Assembly (NCBI GenBank): GCA_964346135.1 | Contig: CAYFTS010000122.1 | Span: forward strand, 1 to 31,696 | Direction: 5' to 3' | Source: B1-G15 sp964346135 | GTDB lineage: Archaea > Thermoproteota > Bathyarchaeia > Bathyarchaeales > Bathyarchaeaceae | Length of the DNA: 31,696 bases | Shown here: in pieces, positions 8,310-15,711 of the stretch | Numbering within the stretch: position 1 is the first letter of the stretch | Layout: each line of letters begins with the position of its first letter | Made by a program: the position numbers and the translations under genes | The notes under the pieces: model-generated | Database searches by the model: none | Seen by the model: only the letters and a program-made list of their open reading frames with translations | What the model was told of the DNA's origin: nothing

Positions 8310-8909
8310 GTGATGAAGATTATGAGAAAAGTTGTCAGAGTGATCTACGAACCCACAAAAATCAAAGTATTGTCTGATCCCGTACGTAGAGAAATATTGC
8401 GTGAACTGCGAAGTGAGCCACAAACTCAAACTCAACTCGCTGGAAAACTGATGCTCGCCAAACCCTCAATAAGGCATCATCTACAAAAGTTGCTTAAAGC
8501 AAGATTGATAAAGATCACACGCACTCAGGTAGGATCCCATGGTATACTCCAAAAATATTATGAACCAACCGCGAACCTTTTCATAGTGGATTTTGAAAGA
8601 ACTCCTCCTGAACTGCAAAAGTATTTTTTGCAGTCTCACATTGAAAGACTACGGGGTATGCTAAGCGTTTTCCAGCTTTTTGGGAAAACCAAGGAGCAAA
8701 GCATTCAAATAACTCCCTCTAAACTTAAAGCATTGGCGGAGGAAGTCGCTAGACATATGAGTTCCGTTGGAAAAAAATATGAGAAAAAAGGAGCAACCGT
8801 GAACAGGGAAACGCTACTCATTACAATTTATAGCGAAGCACTAAAAGAGGTTATCACAGGAGATGAATGGAAAGATTTTTTCGCTAACACTAGCTCAATT
8901 CCTGCATAG
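8310..8909 (+). CDS. ArsR-type winged helix-turn-helix transcriptional regulator
   Basis: A 199-residue protein with an N-terminal winged HTH. KIKVLSDPVRREILRELRS (residues 17-35) is the typical ArsR opening helix, followed by TQTQLAGKLMLAKPSIRHHL as the recognition helix region and a wing around residues 68-82. No metal-binding cysteine motif is present, so metal sensing is unlikely. The C-terminal ~115 residues are helical and charged, perhaps a dimerisation or sensory domain. It starts at GTG 8310 or ATG 8313 (leaderless) and lies 14 bases before the MscS gene's preferred ATG. Adjacency to MscS and to the divergent membrane proteins suggests it controls this group in response to osmotic or membrane state; that is inference. 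Confidence 0.8.
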   Translation: MMKIMRKVVRVIYEPTKIKVLSDPVRREILRELRSEPQTQTQLAGKLMLAKPSIRHHLQKLLKARLIKITRTQVGSHGILQKYYEPTANLFIVDFERTPPELQKYFLQSHIERLRGMLSVFQLFGKTKEQSIQITPSKLKALAEEVARHMSSVGKKYEKKGATVNRETLLITIYSEALKEVITGDEWKDFFANTSSIPA

Positions 8910-8923
8910 CGTTGGATGAAGCC

Positions 8924-9712
8924 ATGTTTTCAGATTTCCTAACAACAGAAAATCTTCTGCTTATTGCGACAGCTCTAATTATCGTAATTGTGGTGATTGT
9001 GACTGACAGACTGGTTCGTAGGGCAATCGCTAGATACTCAAAACGGTTAGAGTTAGAACCACACGTCGAGAACATTTTCAAATTAATCGCTCGAATTATT
9101 ATTGTTGCCGCTGGTGCAGTTGCTCTTCTATCCCTTTTCGGACTGCCTACTGAGTGGTTTGTTGGCGTTTCCGCTTTGACTGGAGCAGCCATCGGTTTCG
9201 CTTCTACGCAGACTGTGGGAAACTTCTTGGCTGGTCTCTACATCATGATATCGAGGCCGTTTATGGTCATGGATTATGTGAAGATAGGAGATGTAGAAGG
9301 AGTGGTGCGGGAGATAACCATAAACTACACGAAAATATATACACCTACCTATGACATCACGGAGATACCAAATAGGAAAGTCTTAGACAGCACAATCCGT
9401 AACTTTTCTGGCAAAAGGAATGTAATAGACTATTCCTTTCAAATAGGCTTTCCTCATGTGGAAAACATAACGAATAAAGGGCTAATGGAGGAATGCATTA
9501 TGCCCACTCTTGAAAAGTTTTACGAAAAATACAAAGACATTCTTCCCAAGAAACCAGAAGTGAGCATGTCTAAATTTGACAGACTTGAAAGAGCATTCCT
9601 TATTAGAATGTTCTTCCCAGAGGGAAAGATCGATACATTCTACGACATTCAACCAGAACTAATGCAAAAAATAGCGAACAGCTGGGATATTTACAAGACG
9701 AAAAAAGTTTAA
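8924..9712 (+). CDS. mscS: MscS-family small-conductance mechanosensitive channel
   Basis: Opens under membrane tension and releases solutes during osmotic downshock. TM1 is LLLIATALIIVIVVIVTD and TM2 IFKLIARIIIVAAGAVALLS. The pore helix TM3 has the Gly/Ala-rich signature VSALTGAAIGFASTQTVGNFLAGLYIM, interrupted here to stay brief, and leads into SRPFMVMDYVKIGDVEG, the conserved beta domain. A cytoplasmic alpha/beta domain completes ~262 residues, close to E. coli MscS. I prefer ATG 8924, preceded by GGATGA, over TTG 8912. It probably shares a transcript with the upstream regulator. A channel that vents solutes fits the predicted compatible-solute operon 5 kb upstream. Confidence 0.92.
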   Translation: MFSDFLTTENLLLIATALIIVIVVIVTDRLVRRAIARYSKRLELEPHVENIFKLIARIIIVAAGAVALLSLFGLPTEWFVGVSALTGAAIGFASTQTVGNFLAGLYIMISRPFMVMDYVKIGDVEGVVREITINYTKIYTPTYDITEIPNRKVLDSTIRNFSGKRNVIDYSFQIGFPHVENITNKGLMEECIMPTLEKFYEKYKDILPKKPEVSMSKFDRLERAFLIRMFFPEGKIDTFYDIQPELMQKIANSWDIYKTKKV

Positions 9713-9888
9713 ACTTATAATTTTGTCTATGTCATTTACCGTTAGTATTAAAAAGAAGAAAAGAAACAGAAGACGAAGCTAGATTCAGAGGGCACTTAGA
9801 AAATATACATTAAAAACTGGACGGCCAATTAATTCTTTCAATTCATAAATTTTAAACTACAACTTAACTCCTTACCACATGAGGGAAT

Positions 9889-10152
9889 ATGTCTGAGTTT
9901 AAATATCTAAGAGTGATAGAAAAGAAGCCTAAGAAGAAAATACGCGCTAAGAAAGGAACAAAATCCACTTCAAGAGAAATAGTGGAAGAGTTTAACGATA
10001 GCGGTTTGAAGTATGCTCTAGTAAGAATTCCACAGGGGAAAACAGTAAAGGGTATGGTAAGAGGCCTAGGTAAAGTGATGAAGAATATGAAATTGAACAA
10101 TATCGAAGTTTATATCACTACTGATGATGAAATAGCATTATACAGAAAATAG
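9889..10152 (+). CDS. Small basic protein of unknown function
   Basis: An 87-residue protein with a Lys-rich N terminus (EKKPKKKIRAKKGTKS) and a compact folded part from residue ~30: EEFNDSGLKYALVRIPQG, then VRGLGKVMKNMKLNNIEVY and TTDDEIALYRK. The alternating strand/helix pattern and clean ends suggest a real alpha/beta protein. ATG at 9889 is preceded by GAGGGAAT, a usable ribosome binding site. It lies alone between MscS and the minus-strand unknown/integrase genes, so it could belong to the same accessory segment. No family recognised. Confidence 0.6.
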   Translation: MSEFKYLRVIEKKPKKKIRAKKGTKSTSREIVEEFNDSGLKYALVRIPQGKTVKGMVRGLGKVMKNMKLNNIEVYITTDDEIALYRK

Positions 10153-10350
10153 TTTTGCTGTAAAAAACATATAATTCCATAGTTGTTTTGATGTGGGAAG
10201 ATTCTATTTAGTCATTTTATTTCTTCAATCCGTCTTGAAGCATTCTGAAGAAATTACATTCTTCTGTGATAGATTCCCGTGAGTGGATGTTACTAAGTCT
10301 TGCGCGTGAGCAAACCATAACTTAATGTCCTTCGCAACATATGTGCATTT

Positions 10351-11020
10351 CTAGATGTAATATCGGTGGTCTTGTGTCTTCTTTATCTTGCCAAGGAAAG
10401 CTCCAGCAAAATAATTTAACCATTTTTGTTCTCGCGAGTCTAATTGAGCCTCTTCAATTGTCACGGCTTTATCTTTTGAAGTGGCTCCAACCTTCTTAAG
10501 TTTAGAAACAATTTTGTGGCGCATTTTAAATTGAAGTCCAGAAAGAGACAAATCAAAAATCCCTCTTATTGACTTGTATTTGAATGGGGTTAAGTTCAAA
10601 TTGGAATTCGTCTTTCAGGAAACTTTCAAACTCTTGGAAGACTTTACTGCTTGTCTTATTCAGTTTTTCTGCCGTTCCCTTTGTGGAAATTTTACTCAGG
10701 TCGTAGACGGCATTCCTATTTAGCAATTTAGGGTTCTTGGCAATCATCTGCTTTAGTGAAGCAGGTAGTGGCGTAGCACTTATCCATGCGTTGTATGACA
10801 CGTCAATTGGGCGGTATGATACGCCTTCCTGAATTATGGTTGTTTTATCCGCGGCCACACTGTTGAAGGTAGAAGGATGAATCTTTCGAGTCCACATAAT
10901 GTTATGGAACCTCTCATTTCTTTTAATTACGTCCTCGCGTTCAATAACTCGCCAGCCTTTTAATTGGCATCGACGTTTAAAACGTGTAACTACTTCCCGA
11001 ATCTTTCTAATAGTTTTCAT
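10351..11020 (-). pseudogene. Unknown ~222-residue protein split by a one-base shift
   Basis: Two overlapping minus-strand frames read as one protein. The first (ATG 11018-11020) starts MKTIRKIREVVTRFKRRCQL and runs to VNKRDF, stopping at 10553. The second continues in the +1 frame with DLSLSGLQFKMRHKIVSKLK and ends TQDHRYYI at 10351. Removing one base from the A5 run (plus strand) at 10555-10559 joins them. The C-terminal part looks winged-helix-like (LKKVGATSKDKAVTIEEAQL, then WLNYFAGAFLGKIKK). It lies downstream of the tyrosine integrase on the same strand and may be element cargo. Alternatively the two frames are separate overlapping genes. No family recognised. Confidence 0.5.
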
Positions 11021-11331
11021 CAGACTCCAGCACTTCCATTAACCACATTTTTGTTATTCACGAAATCCCATATCTAGTCAAGCTTAACTAGCCGTTATGC
11101 AACAAATCTCCTTAATCCTTCTGAGACGAAACGACATAGAGTTGAAGCGACTAATCAGTCTCAAGTCTTAAACTCTTGTCTAGCCCGTTGAGACCACTTT
11201 ATCGCTTACCGCTCTTTTTCACCGTTTTGATATGTTCGCTCGTTGTTTTATCACAATTTGTTTTAAGCATGCTCGACGGCTAACTACGTATATATCGTCA
11301 GCATATCTTATAAACTTTGTATTATGACATC
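11021..11331. other. Gene-free spacer downstream of the integrase
   Basis: About 310 bases between the integrase stop and the unknown gene on the same strand. I see no convincing coding frame and no RNA gene. The last part contains the AT-rich stretch CTACGTATATATCGTCAGC near 11284-11302. Confidence 0.4.
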
Positions 11332-12543
11332 TTAATGCGCGTTCGCAAGTTCTGTACGTACCAGAAACTTTAGAGCGTCCTCTTCGCTCATCTCAGGGGT
11401 CTGTGCTTGTACACGTTTTATCTTTGATTCAAGTTCTTCTATTCCAAGCGACCGTACAAACTCTCTGATGACCACAAGTTTGTCGAGTTTTGTCCTGCTC
11501 AAATTGCACAGTAAATACTTCCGTTCCACTTCATTGATGTTATATTTTTTGTCTGGTACAGGATGCCCCATCAAGAAAAGTTTTGTATCTCGGTCGATTT
11601 GTGAACGATCTAATTCAGCTTCGAAGGCCTTTCTTAGACAACCAGGCCAGACATTTGCTTTCTTTAACCCGGTTTTCTCAGCTGAGTTTTTGATGACGCG
11701 CCAAATGCTTGAGATTGCCATTCTGCCTCCAAAAGGTACGTTTCTGCCTTCGGATGCAAACAATGGGCTGCTTGGCGTCAATCTTTTAACTTTCTTACCT
11801 TGTTCTCTTATCTTTTTGATTTTTCTCTTCCTTTCGTTCAGATAGGTGTTCAAGGCTTCGCATGCCTCAGCGCCGAAAAAAGCGTAGTAGGCTTTGGGTA
11901 AGGGCTTTTCGGCAATTTCTGAAGTAACATGAACTCTAATGGGGATCTTGTTCTTATTGATCTGTTCCTTGATGTGTTCATAGTTAAGATTTCTCAAAGG
12001 TGTAATTCCAAGTCCACTTTGATACATACACAGGATTATAGCCCTGTCTCTTAGTGAGTTGGTGTAGTCAGCCATGGCGTAGACTTGTTCTTTGGTGGGA
12101 ATAGCTTTAGTTTTCTTTGTAAACTTCGGAATAGGATCTAAATGCAGTGAGACGCCATTTGCTTTAAAAAAGGATGTTAAGCAAGCTCTCGTGTATCTTG
12201 CACTTTCACGCTTGTTAGAATTTAACATTTCATCCACAAACTTCTTTGCAATTTCTCGGATTTCTAAACTAGCAGGAATTAATTCTTCCGAGCTTTCTGC
12301 TATTTGTTCTTTAAGTGCTGATTCAACTAACTTACTCGGACTTTTGTCGCAATATTTGCTAAACTTATACAAAGTTCTAAGGAAGCCGGGCATGGTTGAC
12401 CTCCATCCCACATTCTCTTTCAATTTCGATATCCATTTTTGAACACTTTCATCTTTTAACGTGGACTCGAAAACCTTAGGAGCACTAACAAAATAGCCTT
12501 GTTCACTTCTCTTGCGCCAGTTTTTTTTCATTTTAACATTCAT
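11332..12543 (-). CDS. Tyrosine recombinase/integrase with non-canonical active site
   Basis: Site-specific recombinase. A SAM-like core-binding domain spans the first ~150 residues; the catalytic domain begins near KAIPTKEQVYAMADYTNSLR. Box I reads DRAIILCMYQSGLGITPLRN, so the usual GLR is GLG with an Arg five residues later. Box II reads WPGCLRKAFEAEL, so the His of HxxR is Gly. LMGH is intact, and a Tyr follows in DKKYNINEVERKYLL. I chose ATG 12543 (MNVKMKKNW) because a TATA box at 12567-12576 predicts a transcript start only a few bases upstream; the frame stays open to 12600. The substitutions could mean a divergent archaeal integrase subfamily or weakened activity. No flanking att repeats were found in this window. 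Confidence 0.78.
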   Translation of the reverse strand: MNVKMKKNWRKRSEQGYFVSAPKVFESTLKDESVQKWISKLKENVGWRSTMPGFLRTLYKFSKYCDKSPSKLVESALKEQIAESSEELIPASLEIREIAKKFVDEMLNSNKRESARYTRACLTSFFKANGVSLHLDPIPKFTKKTKAIPTKEQVYAMADYTNSLRDRAIILCMYQSGLGITPLRNLNYEHIKEQINKNKIPIRVHVTSEIAEKPLPKAYYAFFGAEACEALNTYLNERKRKIKKIREQGKKVKRLTPSSPLFASEGRNVPFGGRMAISSIWRVIKNSAEKTGLKKANVWPGCLRKAFEAELDRSQIDRDTKLFLMGHPVPDKKYNINEVERKYLLCNLSRTKLDKLVVIREFVRSLGIEELESKIKRVQAQTPEMSEEDALKFLVRTELANAH

Positions 12544-12566
12544 AGATAAACTGCCTTCTCGACAAG

Positions 12567-12576
12567 AATATAAATT
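12567..12576 (-). promoter_or_regulatory. TATA box of the integrase gene
   Basis: Read on the minus strand, AATTTATATT lies 24-28 bases before ATG 12543 and is preceded by an A-rich tract resembling a BRE. The spacing implies a leaderless transcript and supports the shorter integrase start. Confidence 0.5.
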
Positions 12577-12717
12577 TTTTTCGATACCAATAAAAACCAA
12601 TAATTTATGTTAGAAAACATTTAGGAAAAATGCATCTGTAAAACCAAGCGGTAAAAGCTGCCTCCAAGCCATATTTCGGGCAGAATTCAAATTTAATCTT
12701 TTAGTCTTCTACTCTTG

Positions 12718-13644
12718 TTACAGGCTGATCACGATCAACAACTTTCGCATCATCTCCTTGTATCTGTTTCTCACTGTAACCTCCGTTATGTCCATGACTT
12801 CAGCGACTTCTCTTTGGGTTCTGCAGTCCCCAGCGACTCTAGAAGCTAGGTAACCGGCTGCGGCTGCAAGGCCTTTGCCTCCTCTGCCCGAGGTTAGTCT
12901 GAGCTTCCTAGCCATTTTAAGAATTTTGTAGGCGACTCCTTCCACCTTTCCGTGTAGTGTGAGTTCGTTGCACAACTTTGACACATAATCTTCCGCCTTA
13001 ATATGCGGCACAGAATAGCCGAGCTTTTTGACCAAGACTCGGTAGTGACGTCCTACATCCTTCTTGTTGATGCCTGAGACTTGAGCCAACTCCTCCAAGG
13101 TTCTCGTGAGCCCGCATCGTCTGCATGCCAAGTATATGGCGGCGACAGCCATTTCCTTAATTGGCCTGCCACGGATTAGGTGTTTCTTGATTGCTTTTCT
13201 ATAGACGACGGATGCTGTCTCTAAAATGTTCTTCTGCAGATTGAGGGCGTCAGCTATCCTATGCATCTCGGATAAGGCAGCGGCGAGGTTTCTTTCTATG
13301 GAGTTGGAAACACGGCTTCGTCTCTGCCATCTGCGGAGGCGATATAGTTGCGCTTTTTTTCCAGGAGGAAAACCACTTATGTCACGCCAGTCTATTTTTG
13401 TGGAAAGCCCTTTATCGTGTATTGTAAACGTGTAGGGAGCTCCAACCCGAACTCTTTTTGTTCGTTGTTCGGGGGTGAAGGCTCGCCATTCAGGGCCTCT
13501 ATCCGCTAGCTTTGTGTCGACAACAAAACCGCAATTTGTACAAACCACCTCCGCGCTCTCTTGATCATGCATGAGCGTTGAAGCCCCACATTCAGGGCAC
13601 TCTTCCGCTGAGATTGATTTTGAGCTGGTTCTTTGCATACTCAT
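12718..13644 (-). CDS. tfb: Transcription initiation factor B (TFB)
   Basis: The archaeal TFIIB homologue recruits RNA polymerase to TBP-bound promoters and reads the BRE. The 308-residue protein has an N-terminal zinc ribbon (CPEC at 16-19, CTNC at 35-38), a B-finger/linker region (DRGPEWRAFTPEQRTKRVRV), and two cyclin repeats. The first runs from RNLAAALSEMHRIADAL to EELAQVSGINKKDVGRHY. The second ends AGYLASRVAGDCRTQREVAE and TEVTVRNRYKEM, the usual TFB ending. Length is normal. It is the last gene of a minus-strand cluster with S26e, rpoH, a zinc ribbon and S30e, 67 bases after S26e. Archaea often have several TFBs; whether this is the main one cannot be seen here. Confidence 0.97.
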   Translation of the reverse strand: MSMQRTSSKSISAEECPECGASTLMHDQESAEVVCTNCGFVVDTKLADRGPEWRAFTPEQRTKRVRVGAPYTFTIHDKGLSTKIDWRDISGFPPGKKAQLYRLRRWQRRSRVSNSIERNLAAALSEMHRIADALNLQKNILETASVVYRKAIKKHLIRGRPIKEMAVAAIYLACRRCGLTRTLEELAQVSGINKKDVGRHYRVLVKKLGYSVPHIKAEDYVSKLCNELTLHGKVEGVAYKILKMARKLRLTSGRGGKGLAAAAGYLASRVAGDCRTQREVAEVMDITEVTVRNRYKEMMRKLLIVISL

Positions 13645-13711
13645 CTAACCTTTTCAATCATTTTTCCCGTTTTACCTCTCCTAACTTTAGGTAAAAGCAT
13701 TTTTTCATTGT

Positions 13712-13945
13712 CTACACATATTTTCGGTGTTTGGCACAGGATACACAGTAATAGATGATGCTATTTCTGCCACTGATGTAAGCGCCTTGCTTCTTGAGAA
13801 GTGCCTTAAGCCTGCGACCTAGACGTAGTGCTGATTTACGTTTCTCCACGGCCTTATCCCGCGGTACCATCTTTCCACACTGGATACACTGCACCACTTT
13901 GGCTCTGCCTGACTGCCCTTTTTTGCGAGTTATCTTAGAGCTCAA
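13712..13945 (-). CDS. rps26e: 30S ribosomal protein S26e
   Basis: A 77-residue small-subunit protein, shared by eukaryotes and a subset of archaea, that sits near the 3' end of 16S rRNA. It has a basic N terminus (SSKITRKKGQSGRAKVV), a first zinc pair CIQCGKMVPRDKAVEKRKS, and a second pair in IIYYCVSCAKHRKYV. This YCVxCAxHxxxV ending is the S26e hallmark. The start is TTG 13943-13945 with AGAGGA upstream. It lies between rpoH and tfb on the same strand. It supports a TACK-type archaeon. Confidence 0.88.
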   Translation of the reverse strand: MSSKITRKKGQSGRAKVVQCIQCGKMVPRDKAVEKRKSALRLGRRLKALLKKQGAYISGRNSIIYYCVSCAKHRKYV

Positions 13946-13959
13946 ATTCGCTATTCCTC

Positions 13960-14049
13960 TTATTTCTTTGTTTTAGTCATTTGTTTGGAAATATTCTCCA
14001 CCATGTCTCGTGCATCAAACAACCTTTCACTCATTTGATTCTGATTCAA
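13960..14049 (-). CDS. Possible 29-residue (or 24-residue) small protein
   Basis: A TTG-started frame (alternatively ATG 14032-14034) fits the gap between rpoH and S26e, reading MSERLFDARDMVENISKQ and ending TKTKK. It would form one amphipathic helix. There is no clear ribosome binding site and no recognised family, so it may be chance. I list it because the gap is otherwise empty in a tightly packed cluster. Confidence 0.2.
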   Translation of the reverse strand: MNQNQMSERLFDARDMVENISKQMTKTKK

Positions 14050-14071
14050 CTTTCATTGTTTGTTGCATTTG

Positions 14072-14617
14072 TCAGCCCGGAGTGACATATCTGTAGGAAA
14101 CATATTCTCCTGCTGTCAAGCTTTTCCTAGTGATCTTGAGGATGTCGCTGGGTTTAGCCCCGATTGCAATTGCCGCGGTATCTGAGGCTCTGATATGAGG
14201 CAATTGATACGGTTTCACTCGGTATTTCTCCAATAGCTCCTTTGACTCCTCAGGCGAGAGGATTTCGTGTTTTGGTACCAATTCATGTTTAAAAATGTTG
14301 AAGGAGGGAAACCTCTTCGGTATTAGTTCTATCCCATATTTCTTTGAATTTCTTTTGGCCGCATAAGTATATCTAGTATTGGCAACTATCATTCCCTTTT
14401 CCACACTCGCTGCTTTCATGGCTTTTTCCATTTTATTAACGTATGCCACTCCTACTACTCGAGCTGCTATACACCAAATGAGTAAATGCTTTTTCTCTTT
14501 GGGAACTCTAGCCAAAAGGCTGATAATGTTTTCTTTTTCCTCGCGTTTCATCAACTTGTAGCGCCTAAGCTTTAAAAGAATTTGAGCCTTCCTTTCTTCT
14601 ATCGTTTCAGTTTTCAA
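14072..14617 (-). CDS. rpoH: RNA polymerase subunit H (Rpb5) with an N-terminal RPB5-like jaw domain
   Basis: The C-terminal ~75 residues are canonical archaeal RpoH/Rpb5: HELVPKHEILSPEESKELL, YRVKPYQLPHIRASDTAA, AKPSDILKITR, TAGEYVSYRYV. Archaeal RpoH is normally only this domain (~80 residues). Here 181 residues include an N-terminal part that aligns in register with the eukaryotic RPB5 jaw domain: VVGVAYVNKMEKAMKA against VGIKTIKVYCQRMQEE, KGMIVANTRYTYAAKRNSKK against [20 protein letters not shown], and FNIFKHELVP against INITEHELVP. It lacks about the first 45 residues of human RPB5. The TTG start (14615-14617) follows GAGGTTGAG. It sits between a zinc ribbon and S26e. The RpoH identity is certain; homology of the N-terminal domain is by-eye but strong. 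Confidence 0.93.
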   Translation of the reverse strand: MKTETIEERKAQILLKLRRYKLMKREEKENIISLLARVPKEKKHLLIWCIAARVVGVAYVNKMEKAMKAASVEKGMIVANTRYTYAAKRNSKKYGIELIPKRFPSFNIFKHELVPKHEILSPEESKELLEKYRVKPYQLPHIRASDTAAIAIGAKPSDILKITRKSLTAGEYVSYRYVTPG

Positions 14618-14641
14618 AACTCAACCTCATCCCAAGAATCT

Positions 14642-14761
14642 CTATCCTTCTATAAAATCTCTTAAAGGAGCCTTACATTTCGCGCAGACCAGCTTTTTCA
14701 ACCCGTAATCGTAGTAGATAGCCATGTTCCCGCACCTAGGACACCTGCATACCTCACCCAT
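14642..14761 (-). CDS. 39-residue zinc-ribbon protein in the S30e-rpoH operon
   Basis: Translation gives MGEVCRCPRCGNMAIYYDYG followed by a short stretch with CAKC and the end DFIEG. Two CxxC knuckles (C7/C10 and C26/C29) predict one zinc ribbon; C5 is extra. The ATG overlaps the S30e stop (TGATG), and the stop lies 24 bases before rpoH, so it is very probably translated. It is not RpoP/Rpb12 by its motif spacing. A ribosome- or polymerase-associated role is suggested only by context. Confidence 0.72.
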   Translation of the reverse strand: MGEVCRCPRCGNMAIYYDYGLKKLVCAKCKAPLRDFIEG

Positions 14762-14973
14762 CACCTTCTCCGTCTCCTTCGATGTTTGCGTTGGTTGGGT
14801 TTATATTGACCGCCTTGAGTTCCTTGATGGGCGTTTCTGTCCAAGATGACGCGATTGTTATATTTACTCCTGTTTTTAACCCTTGGATTGAGTTTAGCCT
14901 TCGATCTGTCTTTCTTCGAACCACTAAGCAATCTCACCTTTCCTGCCTTCGAAAGCGCTCCGTGTGACGGCAT
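14761..14973 (-). CDS. rps30e: 30S ribosomal protein S30e
   Basis: A 70-residue very basic protein starting MPSHGALSKAGKVR, the conserved S30e opening (MPSHGSLTKAGKVR), with NPRVKNRSKYNNR in the middle and an Arg-rich tail (KHRRRRRR). It is a small-subunit protein related to the ribosomal part of eukaryotic FAU. It is first in the cluster with the zinc ribbon, rpoH, S26e and tfb. A TATA-like GATTTTTATCG lies about 45 bases upstream, giving a short leader. Confidence 0.88.
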   Translation of the reverse strand: MPSHGALSKAGKVRLLSGSKKDRSKAKLNPRVKNRSKYNNRVILDRNAHQGTQGGQYKPNQRKHRRRRRR

Positions 14974-15066
14974 ATCTCATTTACATCCTAATTAACGTGT
15001 CATTACATATCGTCGCGATAAAAATCGGGAGTCCTAGGTTTTTAGAATTCAAAGAAAGCTCTTATG

Positions 15067-15207
15067 CTACTTCAACTGTTGCCTGAGAACTTCAGCCACA
15101 ACTTCTGAGGGTGTTTTGTTTGCTGCATCCGCTTTTGTCTTCAACTTTGATAACAAATCAGCATCAAGTTGAACTTCAATTTTCTGTGGCGGTTTCGCTA
15201 TTGTCAC
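15067..15207 (-). CDS. 46-residue ribbon-helix-helix (CopG/Arc-type) DNA-binding protein
   Basis: GTG-started frame with a near-perfect ribosome binding site (TGAGGTGA, complement of 15213-15220) 5-6 bases upstream. The protein has a beta strand KIEVQLDAD (residues 9-17), helix 1 LLSKLKTKADAANK, the turn TPSE, and helix 2 VVAEVLRQQLK. This is the full RHH fold, which binds DNA as dimers on palindromes. It is divergent from a small basic protein and a GIY-YIG protein across a spacer with symmetric TATA elements (15247-15299). It is probably an autoregulator of this module or a toxin-antitoxin-style antitoxin. Confidence 0.78.
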   Translation of the reverse strand: MTIAKPPQKIEVQLDADLLSKLKTKADAANKTPSEVVAEVLRQQLK

Positions 15208-15246
15208 GATTTTCACCTCACAACTTTGTCTGCTAATTATTTCGAC

Positions 15247-15299
15247 GCAATATAAGTGTTACTAATTTTCATTATAATCGAAAATAACGCTTATATTGC
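15247..15299. promoter_or_regulatory. Symmetric divergent promoters with central near-palindrome
   Basis: GCAATATAAG (15247-15256) and CTTATATTGC (15290-15299) are a perfect 10-base inverted repeat, 33 bases apart. Each read outward is a TATA element with identical flanks: one fits the RHH gene (start 15207), the other the plus-strand gene (start 15338). Between them, TTTTCATTATAATCGAAAA (15266-15284) is nearly palindromic around ATTATAAT. The layout looks like two matched promoters around one operator, a likely RHH target. Confidence 0.55.
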
Positions 15300-15337
15300 A
15301 ATACTGCAAAATATTAACTAATAATGTTGTGGCTAAG

Positions 15338-15691
15338 ATGCAACCCAAGTTTCCGCGCGCTCGAAGATCGCCTAGAATTATGATTGCCCCAAAGAGCTAC
15401 CTAATAATTACTAAAGAAGGAATAGACTTTGTCAGAGAAAAATACTCTTGCTCATCGGTATTACGTAGAGAAGAAATAAAACTATACGAATTCCTTATGC
15501 GATTGCTTTCTTTTGGCGGAAATTTGCCTCTAACTTCGACAAAGAAGTGGAGAAAAAGCGAGATTTTAAAGAGCGCGCTGGAAAACCGTTATGTAACTAT
15601 TACTGCTTTTAGACGAGAATTGCCAAAAGAGAGGATTCAAAAAGTCGTTAAAGAAATCTGGGGAAAAATTCCTAATGGCATCTATGTATGA
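15338..15691 (+). CDS. Small basic protein of unknown function, possibly winged-helix
   Basis: From ATG 15338 (the frame is open from TTG 15296, which overlaps the TATA element) the protein is 117 residues and basic. It opens with MQPKFPRARRSPR. APKSYLIITKEGIDFVREKY resembles a wing and helix of small DNA-binding proteins. The middle has REEIKLYEFLMRLLSFGG, and the C terminus ELPKERIQKVVKEIWGKIP. Its stop overlaps an in-frame ATG of the next gene (ATGA), so the two are cotranscribed. A DNA-binding partner of the GIY-YIG protein is plausible but not shown; no family recognised. Confidence 0.6.
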   Translation: MQPKFPRARRSPRIMIAPKSYLIITKEGIDFVREKYSCSSVLRREEIKLYEFLMRLLSFGGNLPLTSTKKWRKSEILKSALENRYVTITAFRRELPKERIQKVVKEIWGKIPNGIYV

Positions 15692-15711
15692 TTATTTACT
15701 GGTGTGAAAAT

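Noticed and set aside
9720..9780. 17-codon basic frame after MscS
   Set aside because: Too short, no ribosome binding site, composition explained by A-rich DNA.
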